Shown: positions 1 to 13,392, numbered from the stretch's first letter. The stretch: DNA of 64,000 nt from Sepiola atlantica (GCA_963556195.1 CAUVYP010001208.1:3472001-3536000), one strand, 5' to 3'. Made by a program: numbers and translations. Notes: generated by a model from the sequence alone, not told the origin.

Positions 1-2790
1 TAGCGCGTTTTAAAGTTGATATCGCTTTTGTTTATAACTTCCACATTCATTCGAATTGTGCAACGAAACTTTGCAGACAGTCGCGGAGACACATGTTCTA
101 CTGAAGTACCAAGTTTCAGAAGTGCAGCTCTTGTACTGCCGGAGATATGTCGATACAAACTGAATACGCAAAACATCAACAAAATTTAGCGCGTTTTAAA
201 GTTGATATCGCTTTTGTTTATAACTTCCACATTTATTCGAATTGTGCAACGAAACTTTGCACAGATTAGCGGAGTCACATGTTCTACTGAAGTACAAAGT
301 TTCAGAAGTGCAGCTCTTGTACTGCCGGAGACATGTCGATACAAACTGAATACGCAAAACATCAACAAAATTTAGCGCGTTTTAAAGTTGATATCGCTTT
401 TGTTTATAACTTCCACATTTATTCGAATTGTGCAACGAAACTTTGCACAGATTAGCGGAGTCACATTTTCTACTGAAGTACCAAGTTTCAGAAGTGCAGC
501 TCTTGTACTGCCGGAGATATGTCGATACAAACTGAATACGCAAAACATCAAAAAAATTTAGCGCGTTTTAAAGTTGATATCGCTTTTGTTTATAACTTCC
601 ACATTTATTCGAATTGTGCAACGAAACTTTGCAGACAGTCGCGGATAGGCCTTTTCTACTGAAGTACCAAGTTTCAGAAGTGCAGCTCTTGTACTGCCGG
701 AGATATGTCGATACAAACTGAATACGCAAAACATCAACAAAATTTAGCGCGTTTTAAAGTTGATATCGCTTTTGTTTATAACTTCCACATTTATTCGAAT
801 TGTGCAACGAAACTTTGCACAGATTAGCGGAGTCACATTTTCCACTGAAGTACCAAGTTTCAGAAGTGCAGCTCTTTTACTGCCGGAGATATGTCGATAC
901 AAACTGAATACGCAAAACATCAACAAAATTTAGCGCGTTTTAAAGTTGATATCGCTTTTGTTTATAACTTCCACATTCATTCGAATTGTGCAACGAAACT
1001 TTGCAGACAGTCGCGGAGACACATGTTCTACTGAAGTACCAAGTTTCAGAAGTGCAGCTCTTGTACTGCCGGAGATATGTCGATACAAACTGAATACGCA
1101 AAACATCAAGAAAATTTAGCGCGTTTTAAAGTTGATATCGCTTTTGTTTATAACTTCCACATTTATTCGAATTGTGCAACGAAACTTTGCACAGATTAGC
1201 GGAGTCACAGGTTCTACTGAAGTACAAAGTTTCAGAAGTGCAGCTCTTGTACTGCCGGAGATATGTCGATACAAACTGAATACGCAAAACATCAACAAAA
1301 TTTAGCGCGTTTTAAAGTTGATATCGCTTTTGTTTATAACTTCCACATTTATTCGAATTGTGCAACGATACTTTGCACAGATTAGCGGAGTCACATGTTC
1401 CACTGAAGTACCAAGTTTCAGAAGTGCAGCTCTTGTACTGCCGGTGATATGTCGATACAAACTGAGTACGCAAACTATCAACAAAATTTAGTGCGATTTA
1501 AAGTTGATATCGCTTTTGTTTATAACTTCCACATTTATTCGAATTGTGCAACGAAACTTTGCACAGATAAGCGGAGTCACATGCTCTACTGAAGTACCAA
1601 GTTTCAGAAGTGCAGCTCTTGTACTGCCGGAGATATGTCGATACAAACTGAATACGCAAAACATCGACAAAATTGAGCGCGTTTTAAAGTTGATATCGCT
1701 TTTGTTTATAACTTCCACATTTATTGGAATTGTGCAACGAAACTTTGCACACATTAGCGGAGTCACATTTTCTACTGAAGTACCAAGTTTCAGAAGTGCA
1801 GCTCTTGTACTGCCGGAGATATGTCGATACAAACTGAATACGCAAAACATCAACAAAATTTAGCGCGTTTTAAAGTTGATATCGCTTTTGTTTATAACTT
1901 CCACATTTATTCGAATTGTGAAACGAAACTTTGCAGACCGTCGCGGAGACACACGTTCTACTGAAGTACCAAGTTTCAGAAGTGCAGCTCTTGTACTGCC
2001 GGAGATATGTCGATACAAACTGAATACGCAAAACATCAACAAAATTTAGCGCGTTTTAAAGTTGATATCGCTTTTGTTTATAACTTCCACATTTATTCGA
2101 ATTGTGCAACGAAACTTTGCACAGATTAGCGGAGTCACATTTGCTACTGAAGTACCAAGTTTCAGAAGTGCAGCTCTTGTACTGCCGGAGATATGTCGAT
2201 ACAAACTGAATACGCAAAACATCAACAAAATTTAGCGCGTTTTAAAGTTGATATCGCTTTTGTTTATAACTTCCACATTTATTCGAATTGTGCAACGAAA
2301 CTTTGCACAGATTAGCGGAGTCACATGTTCTACTGAAGTACCAAGTTTCAGAAGTGCAGCTCTTGTACTGCCGGAGATATGTCGATACAAACTGAATACG
2401 CAAAACATCAACAAAATTTAGCGCGTTTTAAAGTTGATATCGCTTTTGTTTATAACTTCCACATTTATTCGAATTGTGCAACGAAACTTTGCACAGATTA
2501 GCGGAGTCACATTTTCCACTGAAGTACCAAGTTTTAGAAGTGCAGCTCTTTTACTGCCGGAGATATGTCGATACAAACTGAATACGCAAAACATCAACAA
2601 AATTTAGCGCGTTTTAAAGTTGATATCGCTTTTGTTTATAACTTCCACATTCATTCGAATTGTGCAACGAAACTTTGCAGACAGTCGCGGAGACACATGT
2701 TCTACTGAAGTACCAAGTTTCCGAAGTGCAGCTCTTGTACTGCCGGAGATATGTCGATACAAACTGAATACGCAAAACATCAACAAAATT
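1..2790. repeat. HOR block A, copy 1 (15 monomers)
   Basis: The order is S-C-N-K-N-S-C-Y-D1-D2-R-A-H-N-S. It matches 3721-6510 at an offset of 20 monomers (3720 bp), with about 9 differences found by reading. The left end may lie outside the window. Confidence 0.88.
2047..2232. repeat. Family A monomer (CACATTTGCTACTG)
   Basis: It is an N monomer with T to G at 97, found only here and at 5767-5952. The two copies are at equivalent places in the duplicated first blocks, so it confirms that duplication. Confidence 0.75.
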
Positions 2791-3720
2791 TAGCGCGTTT
2801 TAAAGTTGATATCGCTTTTGTTTATAACTTCCACATTTATTCGAATTGTGCAACGAAACTTTGCACAGATTAGCGGAGTCACATTTTCCACTGAAGTACC
2901 AAGTTTCAGAAGTGCAGCTCTTTTACTGCCGGAGATATGTCGATACAAACTGAATACGCAAAACATCAACAAAATTTAGCGCGTTTTAAAGTTGATATCG
3001 CTTTTGTTTATAACTTCCCCATTCATTCGAATTGTGCAACGAAACTTTGCAGACAGTCGCGGAGACACATGTTCTACTGAAGTACCAAGTTTCAGAAGTG
3101 CAGCTCTTGTACTGCCGGAGATATGTCGATACAAACTGAATACGCAAAACATCAACAAAATTTAGCGCGTTTTAAAGTTGATATCGCTTTTGTTTATAAC
3201 TTCCACATTTATTCGAATTGTGCAACGAAACTTTGCACAGATTAGCGGAGTCACAGGTTCTACTGAAGTACAAAGTTTCAGAAGTGCAGCTCTTGTACTG
3301 CCGGAGATATGTCGATACAAACTGAATACGCAAAACATCGACAAAATTTAGCGCGTTTTAAAGTTGATATCGCTTTTGTTTATAACTTCCACATTTATTC
3401 GAATTGTGCAACGAAACTTTGCACAGATTAGCAGAGTCACATTTTCTACTGAAGTACCAAGTTTCAGAAGTGCAGCTCTTGTACTGCCGGAGATATGTCG
3501 ATACAAACTGAATACGCAAAACATCAACAAAATTTAGCGCGTTTTAAAGTTGATATCGCTTTTGTTTATAACTTCCACATTTATTCGAATTGTGCAACGA
3601 AACTTTGCACAGATAAGCGGAGTCACATTTTCTACTGAAGTACCAAGTTTCAGAAGTGCAGCTCTTGTACTGCCGGAGATATGTCGATACAAACTGAATA
3701 CGCAAAACATCAACAAAATT
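2791..3720. repeat. Linker between A copies: N-S-C-N-N
   Basis: Five monomers. The first three (N with TTTTACTG, S with CTTCCCC, C with CACAGG) match 4465-5022, so this stretch is itself a partial copy of the middle of block A. Confidence 0.7.
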
Positions 3721-6510
3721 TAGCGCGTTTTAAAGTTGATATCGCTTTTGTTTATAACTTCCACATTCATTCGAATTGTGCAACGAAACTTTGCAGACAG
3801 TCGCGGAGACACATGTTCTACTGAAGTACCAAGTTTCAGAAGTGCAGCTCTTGTACTGCCGGAGATATGTCGATACAAACTGAATACGCAAAACATCAAC
3901 AAAATCTAGCGCGTTTTAAAGTTGATATCGCTTTTGTTTATAACTTCCACATTTATTCGAATTGTGCAACGAAACTTTGCACAGATTAGCGGAGTCACAT
4001 GTTCTACTGAAGTACAAAGTTTCAGAAGTGCAGCTCTTGTACTGCCGGAGACATGTCGATACAAACTGAATACGCAAAACATCAACAAAATTTAGCGCGT
4101 TTTAAAGTTGATATCGCTTTTGTTTATAACTTCCACATTTATTCGAATTGTGCAACGAAACTTTGCACAGATTAGCGGAGTCACATTTTCTACTGAAGTA
4201 CCAAGTTTCAGAAGTGCAGCTCTTGTACTGCCGGAGATATGTCGATACAAACTGAATACGCAAAACATCAAAAAAATTTAGCGCGTTTTAAAGTTGATAT
4301 CGCTTTTGTTTATAACTTCCACATTTATTCGAATTGTGCAACGAAACTTTGCAGACAGTCGCGGATAGGCCTTTTCTACTGAAGTACCAAGTTTCAGAAG
4401 TGCAGCTCTTGTACTGCCGGAGATATGTCGATACAAACTGAATACGCAAAACATCAACAAAATTTAGCGCGTTTTAAAGTTGATATCGCTTTTGTTTATA
4501 ACTTCCACATTTATTCGAATTGTGCAACGAAACTTTGCACAGATTAGCGGAGTCACATTTTCCACTGAAGTACCAAGTTTCAGAAGTGCAGCTCTTTTAC
4601 TGCCGGAGATATGTCGATACAAACTGAATACGCAAAACATCAACAAAATTTAGCGCGTTTTAAAGTTGATATCGCTTTTGTTTATAACTTCCCCATTCAT
4701 TCGAATTGTGCAACGAAACTTTGCAGACAGTCGCGGAGACACATGTTCTACTGAAGTACCAAGTTTCAGAAGTGCAGCTCTTGTACTGCCGGAGATATGT
4801 CGATACAAACTGAATACGCAAAACATCAACAAAATTTAGCGCGTTTTAAAGTTGATATCGCTTTTGTTTATAACTTCCACATTTATTCGAATTGTGCAAC
4901 GAAACTTTGCACAGATTAGCGGAGTCACAGGTTCTACTGAAGTACAAAGTTTCAGAAGTGCAGCTCTTGTACTGCCGGAGATATGTCGATACAAACTGAA
5001 TACGCAAAACATCAACAAAATTTAGCGCGTTTTAAAGTTGATATCGCTTTTGTTTATAACTTCCACATTTATTCGAATTGTGCAACGATACTTTGCACAG
5101 ATTAGCGGAGTCACATGTTCTACTGAAGTACAAAGTTTCAGAAGTGCAGCTCTTGTACTGCCGGTGATATGTCGATACAAACTGAGTACGCAAACTATCA
5201 ACAAAATTTAGTGCGATTTAAAGTTGATATCGCTTTTGTTTATAACTTCCACATTTATTCGAATTGTGCAACGAAACTTTGCACAGATAAGCGGAGTCAC
5301 ATGCTCTACTGAAGTACCAAGTTTCAGAAGTGCAGCTCTTGTACTGCCGGAGATATGTCGATACAAACTGAATACGCAAAACATCGACAAAATTGAGCGC
5401 GTTTTAAAGTTGATATCGCTTTTGTTTATAACTTCCACATTTATTGGAATTGTGCAACGAAACTTTGCACACATTAGCGGAGTCACATTTTCTACTGAAG
5501 TACCAAGTTTCAGAAGTGCAGCTCTTGTACTGCCGGAGATATGTCGATACAAACTGAATACGCAAAACATCAACAAAATTTAGCGCGTTTTAAAGTTGAT
5601 ATCGCTTTTGTTTATAACTTCCACATTTATTCGAATTGTGAAAGGAAACTTTGCAGACCGTCGCGGAGACACACGTTCTACTGAAGTTCCAAGTTTCAGA
5701 AGTGCAGCTCTTGTACTGCCGGAGATATGTCGATACAAACTGAATACGCAAAACATCAACAAAATTTAGCGCGTTTTAAAGTTGATATCGCTTTTGTTTA
5801 TAACTTCCACATTTATTCGAATTGTGCAACGAAACTTTGCACAGATTAGCGGAGTCACATTTGCTACTGAAGTACCAAGTTTCAGAAGTGCAGCTCTTGT
5901 ACTGCCGGAGATATGTCGATACAAACTGAATACGCAAAACATCAACAAAATTTAGCGCGTTTTAAAGTTGATATCGCTTTTGTTTATAACTTCCACATTT
6001 ATTCGAATTGTGCAACGAAACTTTGCACAGATTAGCGGAGTCACATGTTCTACTGAAGTACCAAGTTTCAGAAGTGCAGCTCTTGTACTGCCGGAGATAT
6101 GTCGATACAAACTGAATACGCAAAACATCAACAAAATTTAGCGCGTTTTAAAGTTGATATCGCTTTTGTTTATAACTTCCACATTTATTCGAATTGTGCA
6201 ACGAAACTTTGCACAGATTAGCGGAGTCACATTTTCCACTGAAGTACCAAGTTTCAGAAGTGCAGCTCTTTTACTGCCGGAGATATGTCGATACAAACTG
6301 AATACGCAAAACATCAACAAAATTTAGCGCGTTTTAAAGTTGATATCGCTTTTGTTTATAACTTCCACATTCATTCGAATTGTGCAACGAAACTTTGCAG
6401 ACAGTCGCGGAGACACATGTTCTACTGAAGTACCAAGTTTCAGAAGTGCAGCTCTTGTACTGCCGGAGATATGTCGATACAAACTGAATACGCAAAACAT
6501 CAACAAAATT
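3721..6510. repeat. HOR block A, copy 2 (15 monomers)
   Basis: It has the same family order as 1-2790, including private markers: GAGACATG in monomer 2, CATCAAAAAAATT in monomer 3, CACAGG in monomer 7, GAGTACGC in Y and CATTTGC in A. The match ends where copy 1 continues with N-S and copy 2 with C-Y. Confidence 0.88.
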
Positions 6511-8370
6511 TAGCGCGTTTTAAAGTTGATATCGCTTTTGTTTATAACTTCCACATTTATTCGAATTGTGCAACGAAACTTTGCACAGATTAGCGGAGTC
6601 ACATGTTCTACTGAAGTACAAAGTTTCAGAAGTGCAGCTCTTGTACTGCCGGAGATATGTCGATACAAACTGAATACACAAAACATCAACAAAATTTAGC
6701 GCGTTTTAAAGTTGATATCGCTTTTGTTTATAACTTCCACATTTATTCGAATTGTGCAACGATACTTTGCACAGATTAGCGGAGTCACATGTTCTACTGA
6801 AGTACCAAGTTTCAGAAGTGCAGCTCTTGTACTGCCGGTGATATGTCGATACAAACTGAATACGCAAACTATCAACAAAATTTAGTGCGATTTAAAGTTG
6901 ATATCGCTTTTGTTTATAACTTCCACATTTATTCGAATTGTGCAACGAAACTTTGCACAGATAAGCGGAGTCACATGCTCTACTGAAGTACCAAGTTTCA
7001 GAAGTGCAGCTCTTGTACTGCCGGAGATATGTCGATACAAACTGAATACGCAAAACATCGACAAAATTGAGCGCGTTTTAAAGTTGATATCGCTTTTGTT
7101 TATGACTTCCACATTTATTGGAATTGTGCAACGAAACTTTGCACACATTAGCGGAGTCACATTTTCTACTGAAGTACTAAGTTTCAGAAGTGCAGCTCTT
7201 GTACTGCCGGAGATATGTCGATACAAACTTAATACGCAAAACATCAACAAAATTTAGCCCGTTTTCAAGTTGATATCGCTTTTGTTTATAACTTCCACAT
7301 TTATTCGAATTGTGCAACGAAACTTTGCAGACAGTCGCGGAGGCACATTTTCTACTGAAGTACCACGTTTCAGAAGTGCAGCTCTTGTACTGCCGGAGAT
7401 ATGTCGATACAAACTGAATACGCAAAACATCAACAAAATTTAGCGCGTTTTAAAGTTGATATCGCTTTTGTTTATAACTTCCACATTTATTCGAATTGTG
7501 AAACGAAACTTTGCAGACCGTCGCGGAGACACACGTTCTACTGAAGTACCAAGTTTCAGAAGTGCAGCTCTTGTACTGCCGGAGATATGTCGATACAAAC
7601 TGAATACGCAAAACATCAACAAAATTTAGCGCGTTTTAAAGTTGATATCGCTTTTGTTTATAACTTCCACATTTATTCGAATTGTGCAACGAAACTTTGC
7701 ACAGATTAGCGGAGTCACATTTTCTACTGAAGTACCAAGTTTCAGAAGTGCAGCTCTTGTACTGCCGGAGATATGTCGATACAAACTGAATACGCAAATC
7801 ATCAACAAAATTTAGCGCGTTTTAAAGTTGATATCGCTTTTGTTTATAACTTCCACATTTATTCGAATTGTGCAACGAAACTTTGCACAGATTAGCGGAG
7901 TCACATGTTCTACTGAAGTACCAAGTTTCAGAAGTGCAGCTCTTGTACTGCCGGAGATATGTCGATACAAACTGAATACGCAAAACATCAACAAAATTTA
8001 GCGCGTTTTAAAGTTGATATCGCTTTTGTTTATAACTTCGACATTTATTCGAATTGTGCAACGATACTTTGCACAGATTAGCGGAGTCACATGTTCTACT
8101 GAAGTACCAAGTTTCAGAAGTGCAGCTCTTGTACTGCCGGTGATATGTCGATACAAACTGAATACGCAAACTATCAACAAAATTTAGTGCGATTTAAAGT
8201 TGATATCGCTTTTGTTTATAACTTCCACATTTATTCGAATTGTGCAACGAAACTTTGCACAGATAAGCGGAGTCACATGCTCTACTGAAGTACCAAGTTT
8301 CAGAAGTGCAGCTCTTGTACTGCCGGAGATATGTCGATACAAACTGAATACGCAAAACATCGACAAAATT
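6511..8370. repeat. Module C-Y-D1-D2-P-R-N-H-Y-D1
   Basis: Ten monomers that include the first complete Y-D1-D2-P-R-N-H seven-monomer module, followed by the second Y-D1 pair that leads into E-P. The same order recurs at 15625-17484, 22321-24180 and 25483-27342. Confidence 0.8.
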
Positions 8371-8556
8371 TAGCGCGTTTTAAAGTTGATATCGCTTTTG
8401 TTTATAACTTCCACATTTATTCGAATTGTGCAACGAAACTTTGCACACATTAGCGGAGTCACATTTTCTTCTGAAGTACCAAGTTTTAGAAGTGCAGCTC
8501 TTGTACTGCCGGAGATATGTCGATACAAACTGAATACGCAAAACATCAACAAAATT
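8371..8556. repeat. Family E monomer (CACACATTAGCGG, TTTTCTTCTGAAG)
   Basis: It has the D2-like box CACACATTAGCGGAGTCAC with TTCTTCTGAAG, a normal TAGCGCG start and an intact TTCGAA. It follows D1 and precedes P in Y-D1-E-P modules. A sub-form with TTTCTAACTTCC marks 17485-17670, 24181-24366 and 27343-27528 as recent copies of one another. Confidence 0.8.
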
Positions 8557-8742
8557 TAGCCCGTTTTAAAGTTGATATCGCTTTTGTTTATAACTTCCAC
8601 ATTTATTCGAATTGTGCAACGAAACTTTGCAGACAGTCGCGGAGGCACATTTTCTACTGAAGTACCAAGTTTCAGAAGTGCAGCTCTTGTACTGCCGGAG
8701 ATATGTCGATACAAACTGAATACGCAAAACATCAACAAAATT
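8557..8742. repeat. Family P monomer (TAGCCCG start, GGAGGCAC box)
   Basis: Position 6 is C (TAGCCCG) and the type II box has GGAGGCACATTTTC. Because the two diagnostic sites lie at opposite ends of the left half, P is the best reporter of chimeric monomers. Sub-forms have TTTTCAAG or TTTTACAG at 8-15, for example at 16369-16554 and 14509-14694. Confidence 0.85.
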
Positions 8743-9486
8743 TAGCGCGTTTTAAAGTTGATATCGCTTTTGTTTATAACTTCCACATTTATTCGAATTG
8801 TGCAACGAAACTTTGCACAGATTAGCGGAGTCACATGTTCTACTGAAGTACCAAGTTTCAGAAGTGCAGCTCTTGTACTGCCGGAGATATGTCGATACAA
8901 ATTGAATACGCAAAACATCAACAAAATTTAGCGCGTTTTAAAGTTGATATCGCTTTTGTTTATAACTTCCACATTTATTCGAATTGTGCAACGAAACTTT
9001 GCAGACAGTCGCGGATAGGCCTTTTCTACTGAAGTACCAAGTTTCAGAAGTGCAGCTCTTGTACTGCCGGATATATGTCGATACAAATTGAATACGCAAA
9101 ACATCAACAAAATTTAGCGCGTTTTAAAGTTGATATCGCTTTTGTTTATAACTTCCACATTTATTCGAATTGTGCAACGATACTTTGCACAGATTAGCGG
9201 AGTCACATTTTCTACTGAAGTACCAAGTTTCAGAAGTGCAGCTCTTGTACTGCCGGAGATATGTCGATACAAACTGAATACGCAAAACATCAACAAAATT
9301 TAGCCCGTTTTAAAGTTGATATCGCTTTTGTTTATAACTTCCACATTTATTCGAATTGTGCAACGAAACTTTGCAGACAGTCGCGGAGGCACATTTTCTA
9401 CTGAAGTACCAAGTTTCAGAAGTGCAGCTCTTGTACTGCCGGAGATATGTCGATACAAACTGAATACGCAAAACATCAACAAAATT

Positions 9487-9672
9487 TAGCGCGTTTTAAA
9501 GTTGATATCGCTTTTGTTTATAACTTCCACATTTATTCGAATTGTGCAACGAAACTTTGCACACATTAGCGGAGGCACATTTTCTACTGAAGTACCAAGT
9601 TTCAGAAGTGCAGCTCTTGTACTGCCGGAGATATGTCGATACAAACTGAATACGCAAAACATCAACAAAATT
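9487..9672. repeat. Family M monomer (CACACATTAGCGGAGGCAC)
   Basis: The box combines the left half of D2/E (CACACATTAGCGG) with the right half of P (AGGCAC). It may therefore be an old box-level recombinant. It follows P and precedes the GTACACAG form of K; further copies are at 18973-19158 and 30691-30876. Confidence 0.75.
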
Positions 9673-11160
9673 TAGCGCGTTTTAAAGTTGATATCGCTTT
9701 TGTTTATAACTTCCACATTTATTCGAATTGTGCAACGAAACTTTGCAGACAGTCGCGGATAGGCCTTTTCAACTGAAGTACACAGTTTCAGAAGTGCAGC
9801 TCTTGTACTGCCGGAGATATGTCGATACAAACTGAATACGCAAAACATCAACAAAATTTAGCGCGTTTTAAAGTTGATATCGCTTTTGTTTATAACTTCT
9901 ACATTTATTCGAATTGTGCAACGAAACTTTGCACAGATTAGCGGAGTCACATTTTCCACTGAAGTACCAAGTTTCAGAAGTGCAGCTCTTGTACTGCCGG
10001 AGATATGTCGATACAAACTGAATACGCAAAACATCAACAAAATTTAGCGCGTTTTAAAGTTGATATCGCTTTTGTTTATAACTTCCACATTCATTCAAAT
10101 TGTGCAACGAAACTTTGCAGACAGTCGCGGAGACACATGTTCTACTGAAGTACAAAGTTTCAGAAGTGCAGCTCTTGTACTGCCGGAGACATGTCGATAC
10201 AAACTGAATACGCAAAACATCAACAAAATTTAGCGCGTTTTAAAGTTGATATCGCTTTTGTTTATAACTTCCACATTTATTCGAATTGTGCAACGAAACT
10301 TTGCACAGATTAGCGGAGTCACATTTTCTACTGAAGTACCAAGTTTCAGAAGTGCAGCTCTTGTACTGCCGGAGATATGTCGATACAAACTGAATACGCA
10401 AAACATCAAAAAAATTTAGCGCGTTTTAAAGTTGATATCGCTTTTGTTTATAACTTCCACATTTATTCGAATTGTGCAACGAAACTTTGCAGACAGTCGC
10501 GGATAGGCCTTTTCTACTGAAGTACCAAGTTTCAGAAGTGCAGCTCTTGTACTGCCGGAGATATGTCGATACAAACTGAATACGCAAAACATCAACAAAA
10601 TTTAGCGCGTTTTAAAGTTGATATCGCTTTTGTTTATAACTTCCACATTTATTCGAATTGTGCAACGAAACTTTGCACAGATTAGCGGAGTCACATTTTC
10701 CACTGAAGTACCAAGTTTCAGAAGTGCAGCTCTTTTACTGCCGGAGATATGTCGATACAAACTGAATACGCAAAACATCAACAAAATTTAGCGCGTTTTA
10801 AAGTTGATATCGCTTTTGTTTATAACTTCCACATTCATTCGAATTGTGCAACGAAACTTTGCAGACAGTCGCGGAGACACATGTTCTACTGAAGTACCAA
10901 GTTTCAGAAGTGCAGCTCTTGTACTGCCGGAGATATGTCGATACAAACTGAATACGCAAAACATCAACAAAATTTAGCGCGTTTTAAAGTTGATATCGCT
11001 TTTGTTTATAACTTCCACATTTATTCGAATTGTGCAACGAAACTTTGCACAGATTAGCAGAGTCACATGTTCTACTGAAGTACAAAGTTTCAGAAGTGCA
11101 GCTCTTGTACTGCCGGAGATATGTCGATACAAACTGAATACGCAAATCATCAACAAAATT

Positions 11161-11346
11161 TAGCGCGTTTTAAAGTTGATATCGCTTTTGTTTATAACTT
11201 CCACATTTATTCGAATTGTGCAACGAAACTTTGCACAGATAAGCGGAGTCACATGCTCTACTGAAGTACCAAGTTTCAGAAGTGCAGCTCTTGTACTGCC
11301 GGAGATATGTCGATACAAACTGAATACGCAAAACATCGACAAAATT
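11161..11346. repeat. Chimeric monomer Y/D1
   Basis: It has a standard TAGCGCGTTTT left end, not TAGTGCGATTT, joined to the D1 box (GATAAGCGG, ATGCTC) and CATCGAC end. It follows C directly, where C-Y-D1 is the normal order. Loss of one monomer length by exchange between Y and D1 within roughly positions 8-67 explains it. Confidence 0.65.
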
Positions 11347-12276
11347 TAGCGCGTTTTAAAGTTGATATCGCTTTTGTTTATAACTTCCACATTTATTCGA
11401 ATTGTGCAACGAAACTTTGCACACATTAGCGGAGTCACATTTTCTTCTGAAGTACCAAGTTTCAGAAGTGCAGCTCTTGTACTGCCGGAGATATGTCGAT
11501 ACAAACTGAATACGCAAAACATCAACAAAATTTAGCCCGTTTTAAAGTTGATATCGCTTTTGTTTATAACTTCCACATTTATTCGAATTGTGCAACGAAA
11601 CTTTGCAGACAGTCGCGGAGGCACATTTTCTACTGAAGTACCAAGTTTCAGAAGTGCAGCTCTTGTACTGCCGGAGATATGTCGATACAAACTGAATACG
11701 CAAAACATCAACAAAATTTAGCGCGTTTTAAAGTTGATATCGCTTTTGTTTATAACTTCCACATTTATTCGAATTGTGCAACGAAACTTTGCACAGATTA
11801 GCGGAGTCACATGTTCTACTGAAGTACCAAGTTTCAGAAGTGCAGCTCTTGTACTGCCGGAGATATGTCGATACAAATTGAATACGCAAAACATCAACAA
11901 AATTTAGCGCGTTTTAAAGTTGATATCGCTTTTGTTTATAACTTCCACATTTATTCGAATTGTGCAACGAAACTTTGCAGACAGTCGCGGATAGGCCTTT
12001 TCTACTGAAGTACCAAGTTTCAGAAGTGCAGCTCTTGTACTGCCGGAGATATGTCGATACAAATTGAATACGCAAAACATCAACAAAATTTAGCGCGTTT
12101 TAAAGTTGATATCGCTTTTGTTTATAACTTCCACATTTATTCGAATTGTGCAACGATACTTTGCACAGATTAGCGGAGTCACATTTTCTACTGAAGTACC
12201 AAGTTTCAGAAGTGCAGCTCTTGTACTGCCGGAGATATGTCGATACAAACTGAATACGCAAAACATCAACAAAATT

Positions 12277-12462
12277 TAGCCCGTTTTAAAGTTGATATCG
12301 CTTTTGTTTATAACTTCCACATTTATTCGAATTGTGCAACGAAACTTTGCACACATTAGCGGAGGCACATTTTCTACTGAAGTACCAAGTTTCAGAAGTG
12401 CAGCTCTTGTACTGCCGGAGATATGTCGATACAAACTGAATACGCAAAACATCAACAAAATT
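12277..12462. repeat. Chimeric monomer P/M
   Basis: It has the left end of P (TAGCCCG) with the box of M (CACACATTAGCGGAGGCAC). P and M are adjacent, separate monomers at 9301-9672 and 18787-19158. The breakpoint lies between positions 7 and 75, where P and M are identical. Confidence 0.85.
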
Positions 12463-13206
12463 TAGCGCGTTTTCAAGTTGATATCGCTTTTGTTTATAAC
12501 TTCCACATTTATTCGAATTGTGCAACGAAACTTTGCAGACAGTCGCGGATAGGCCTTTTCAACTGAAGTACACAGTTTCAGAAGTGCAGCTCTTGTACTG
12601 CCGGAGATATGTCGATACAAACTGAATACGCAAAACATCAACAAAATTTAGCGCGTTTTAAAGTTGATATCGCTTTTGTTTATAACTTCTACATTTATTC
12701 GAATTGTGCAACGAAACTTTGCACAGATTAGCGGAGTCACATTTTCCACTGAAGTACCAAGTTTCAGAAGTGCAGCTCTTGTACTGCCGGAGATATGTCG
12801 ATACAAACTGAATACGCAAAACATCAACAAAATTTAGCGCGTTTTAAAGTTGATATCGCTTTTGTTTATAACTTCCACATTCATTCAAATTGTGCAACGA
12901 AACTTTGCAGACAGTCGCGGAGACACATGTTCTACTGAAGTACAAAGTTTCAGAAGTGCAGCTCTTGTACTGCCGGAGACATGTCGATACAAACTGAATA
13001 CGCAAAACATCAACAAAATTTAGCGCGTTTTAAAGTTGATATCGCTTTTGTTTATAACTTCCACATTTATTCGAATTGTGCAACGAAACTTTGCACAGAT
13101 TAGCGGAGTCACATTTTCTACTGAAGTACCAAGTTTCAGAAGTGCAGCTCTTGTACTGCCGGAGATATGTCGATACAAACTGAATACGCAAAACATCAAA
13201 AAAATT

Positions 13207-13392
13207 TAGCGCGTTTTAAAGTTGATATCGCTTTTGTTTATAACTTCCACATTTATTCGAATTGTGCAACGAAACTTTGCAGACAGTCGCGGATAGGCCT
13301 TTTCTACTGAAGTACCAAGTTTCAGAAGTGCAGCTCTTGTACTGCCGGAGATATGTCGATACAAACTGAATACGCAAAACATCAACAAAATT
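13207..13392. repeat. Family K monomer (type II box with AGGCCT)
   Basis: The box reads CAGACAGTCGCGGATAGGCC and then TTTTC. The AGGCCT hexamer (a StuI site) is diagnostic of K, Kd and G and absent from other families. A sub-form with AACTGAAGTACACAG follows M, at 9673-9858, 12463-12648, 19159-19344 (AACTAAAG here) and 30877-31062. Confidence 0.85.

Larger units (their letters stand above)
8371..11160. repeat. HOR block B, copy 1 (15 monomers)
   Basis: The order is E-P-H-K-N-P-M-K-N-S-N-K-N-S-C. Private markers are CAAATTGAATACG in the H-K pair, GATACTTTGC in the following N, and GTACACAG in the second K. Related copies are at 11347-13950 and 17485-20646. Confidence 0.87.

Noticed and set aside
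1504..1863. 119-122 codon frames on both strands at D1-D2 pairs and at Sd/G-N pairs
   Set aside because: They arise because one base change at the monomer start (TAG to GAG or AAG) removes a stop, joining two monomers. The same sequence is open on both strands, as expected of a chance effect.
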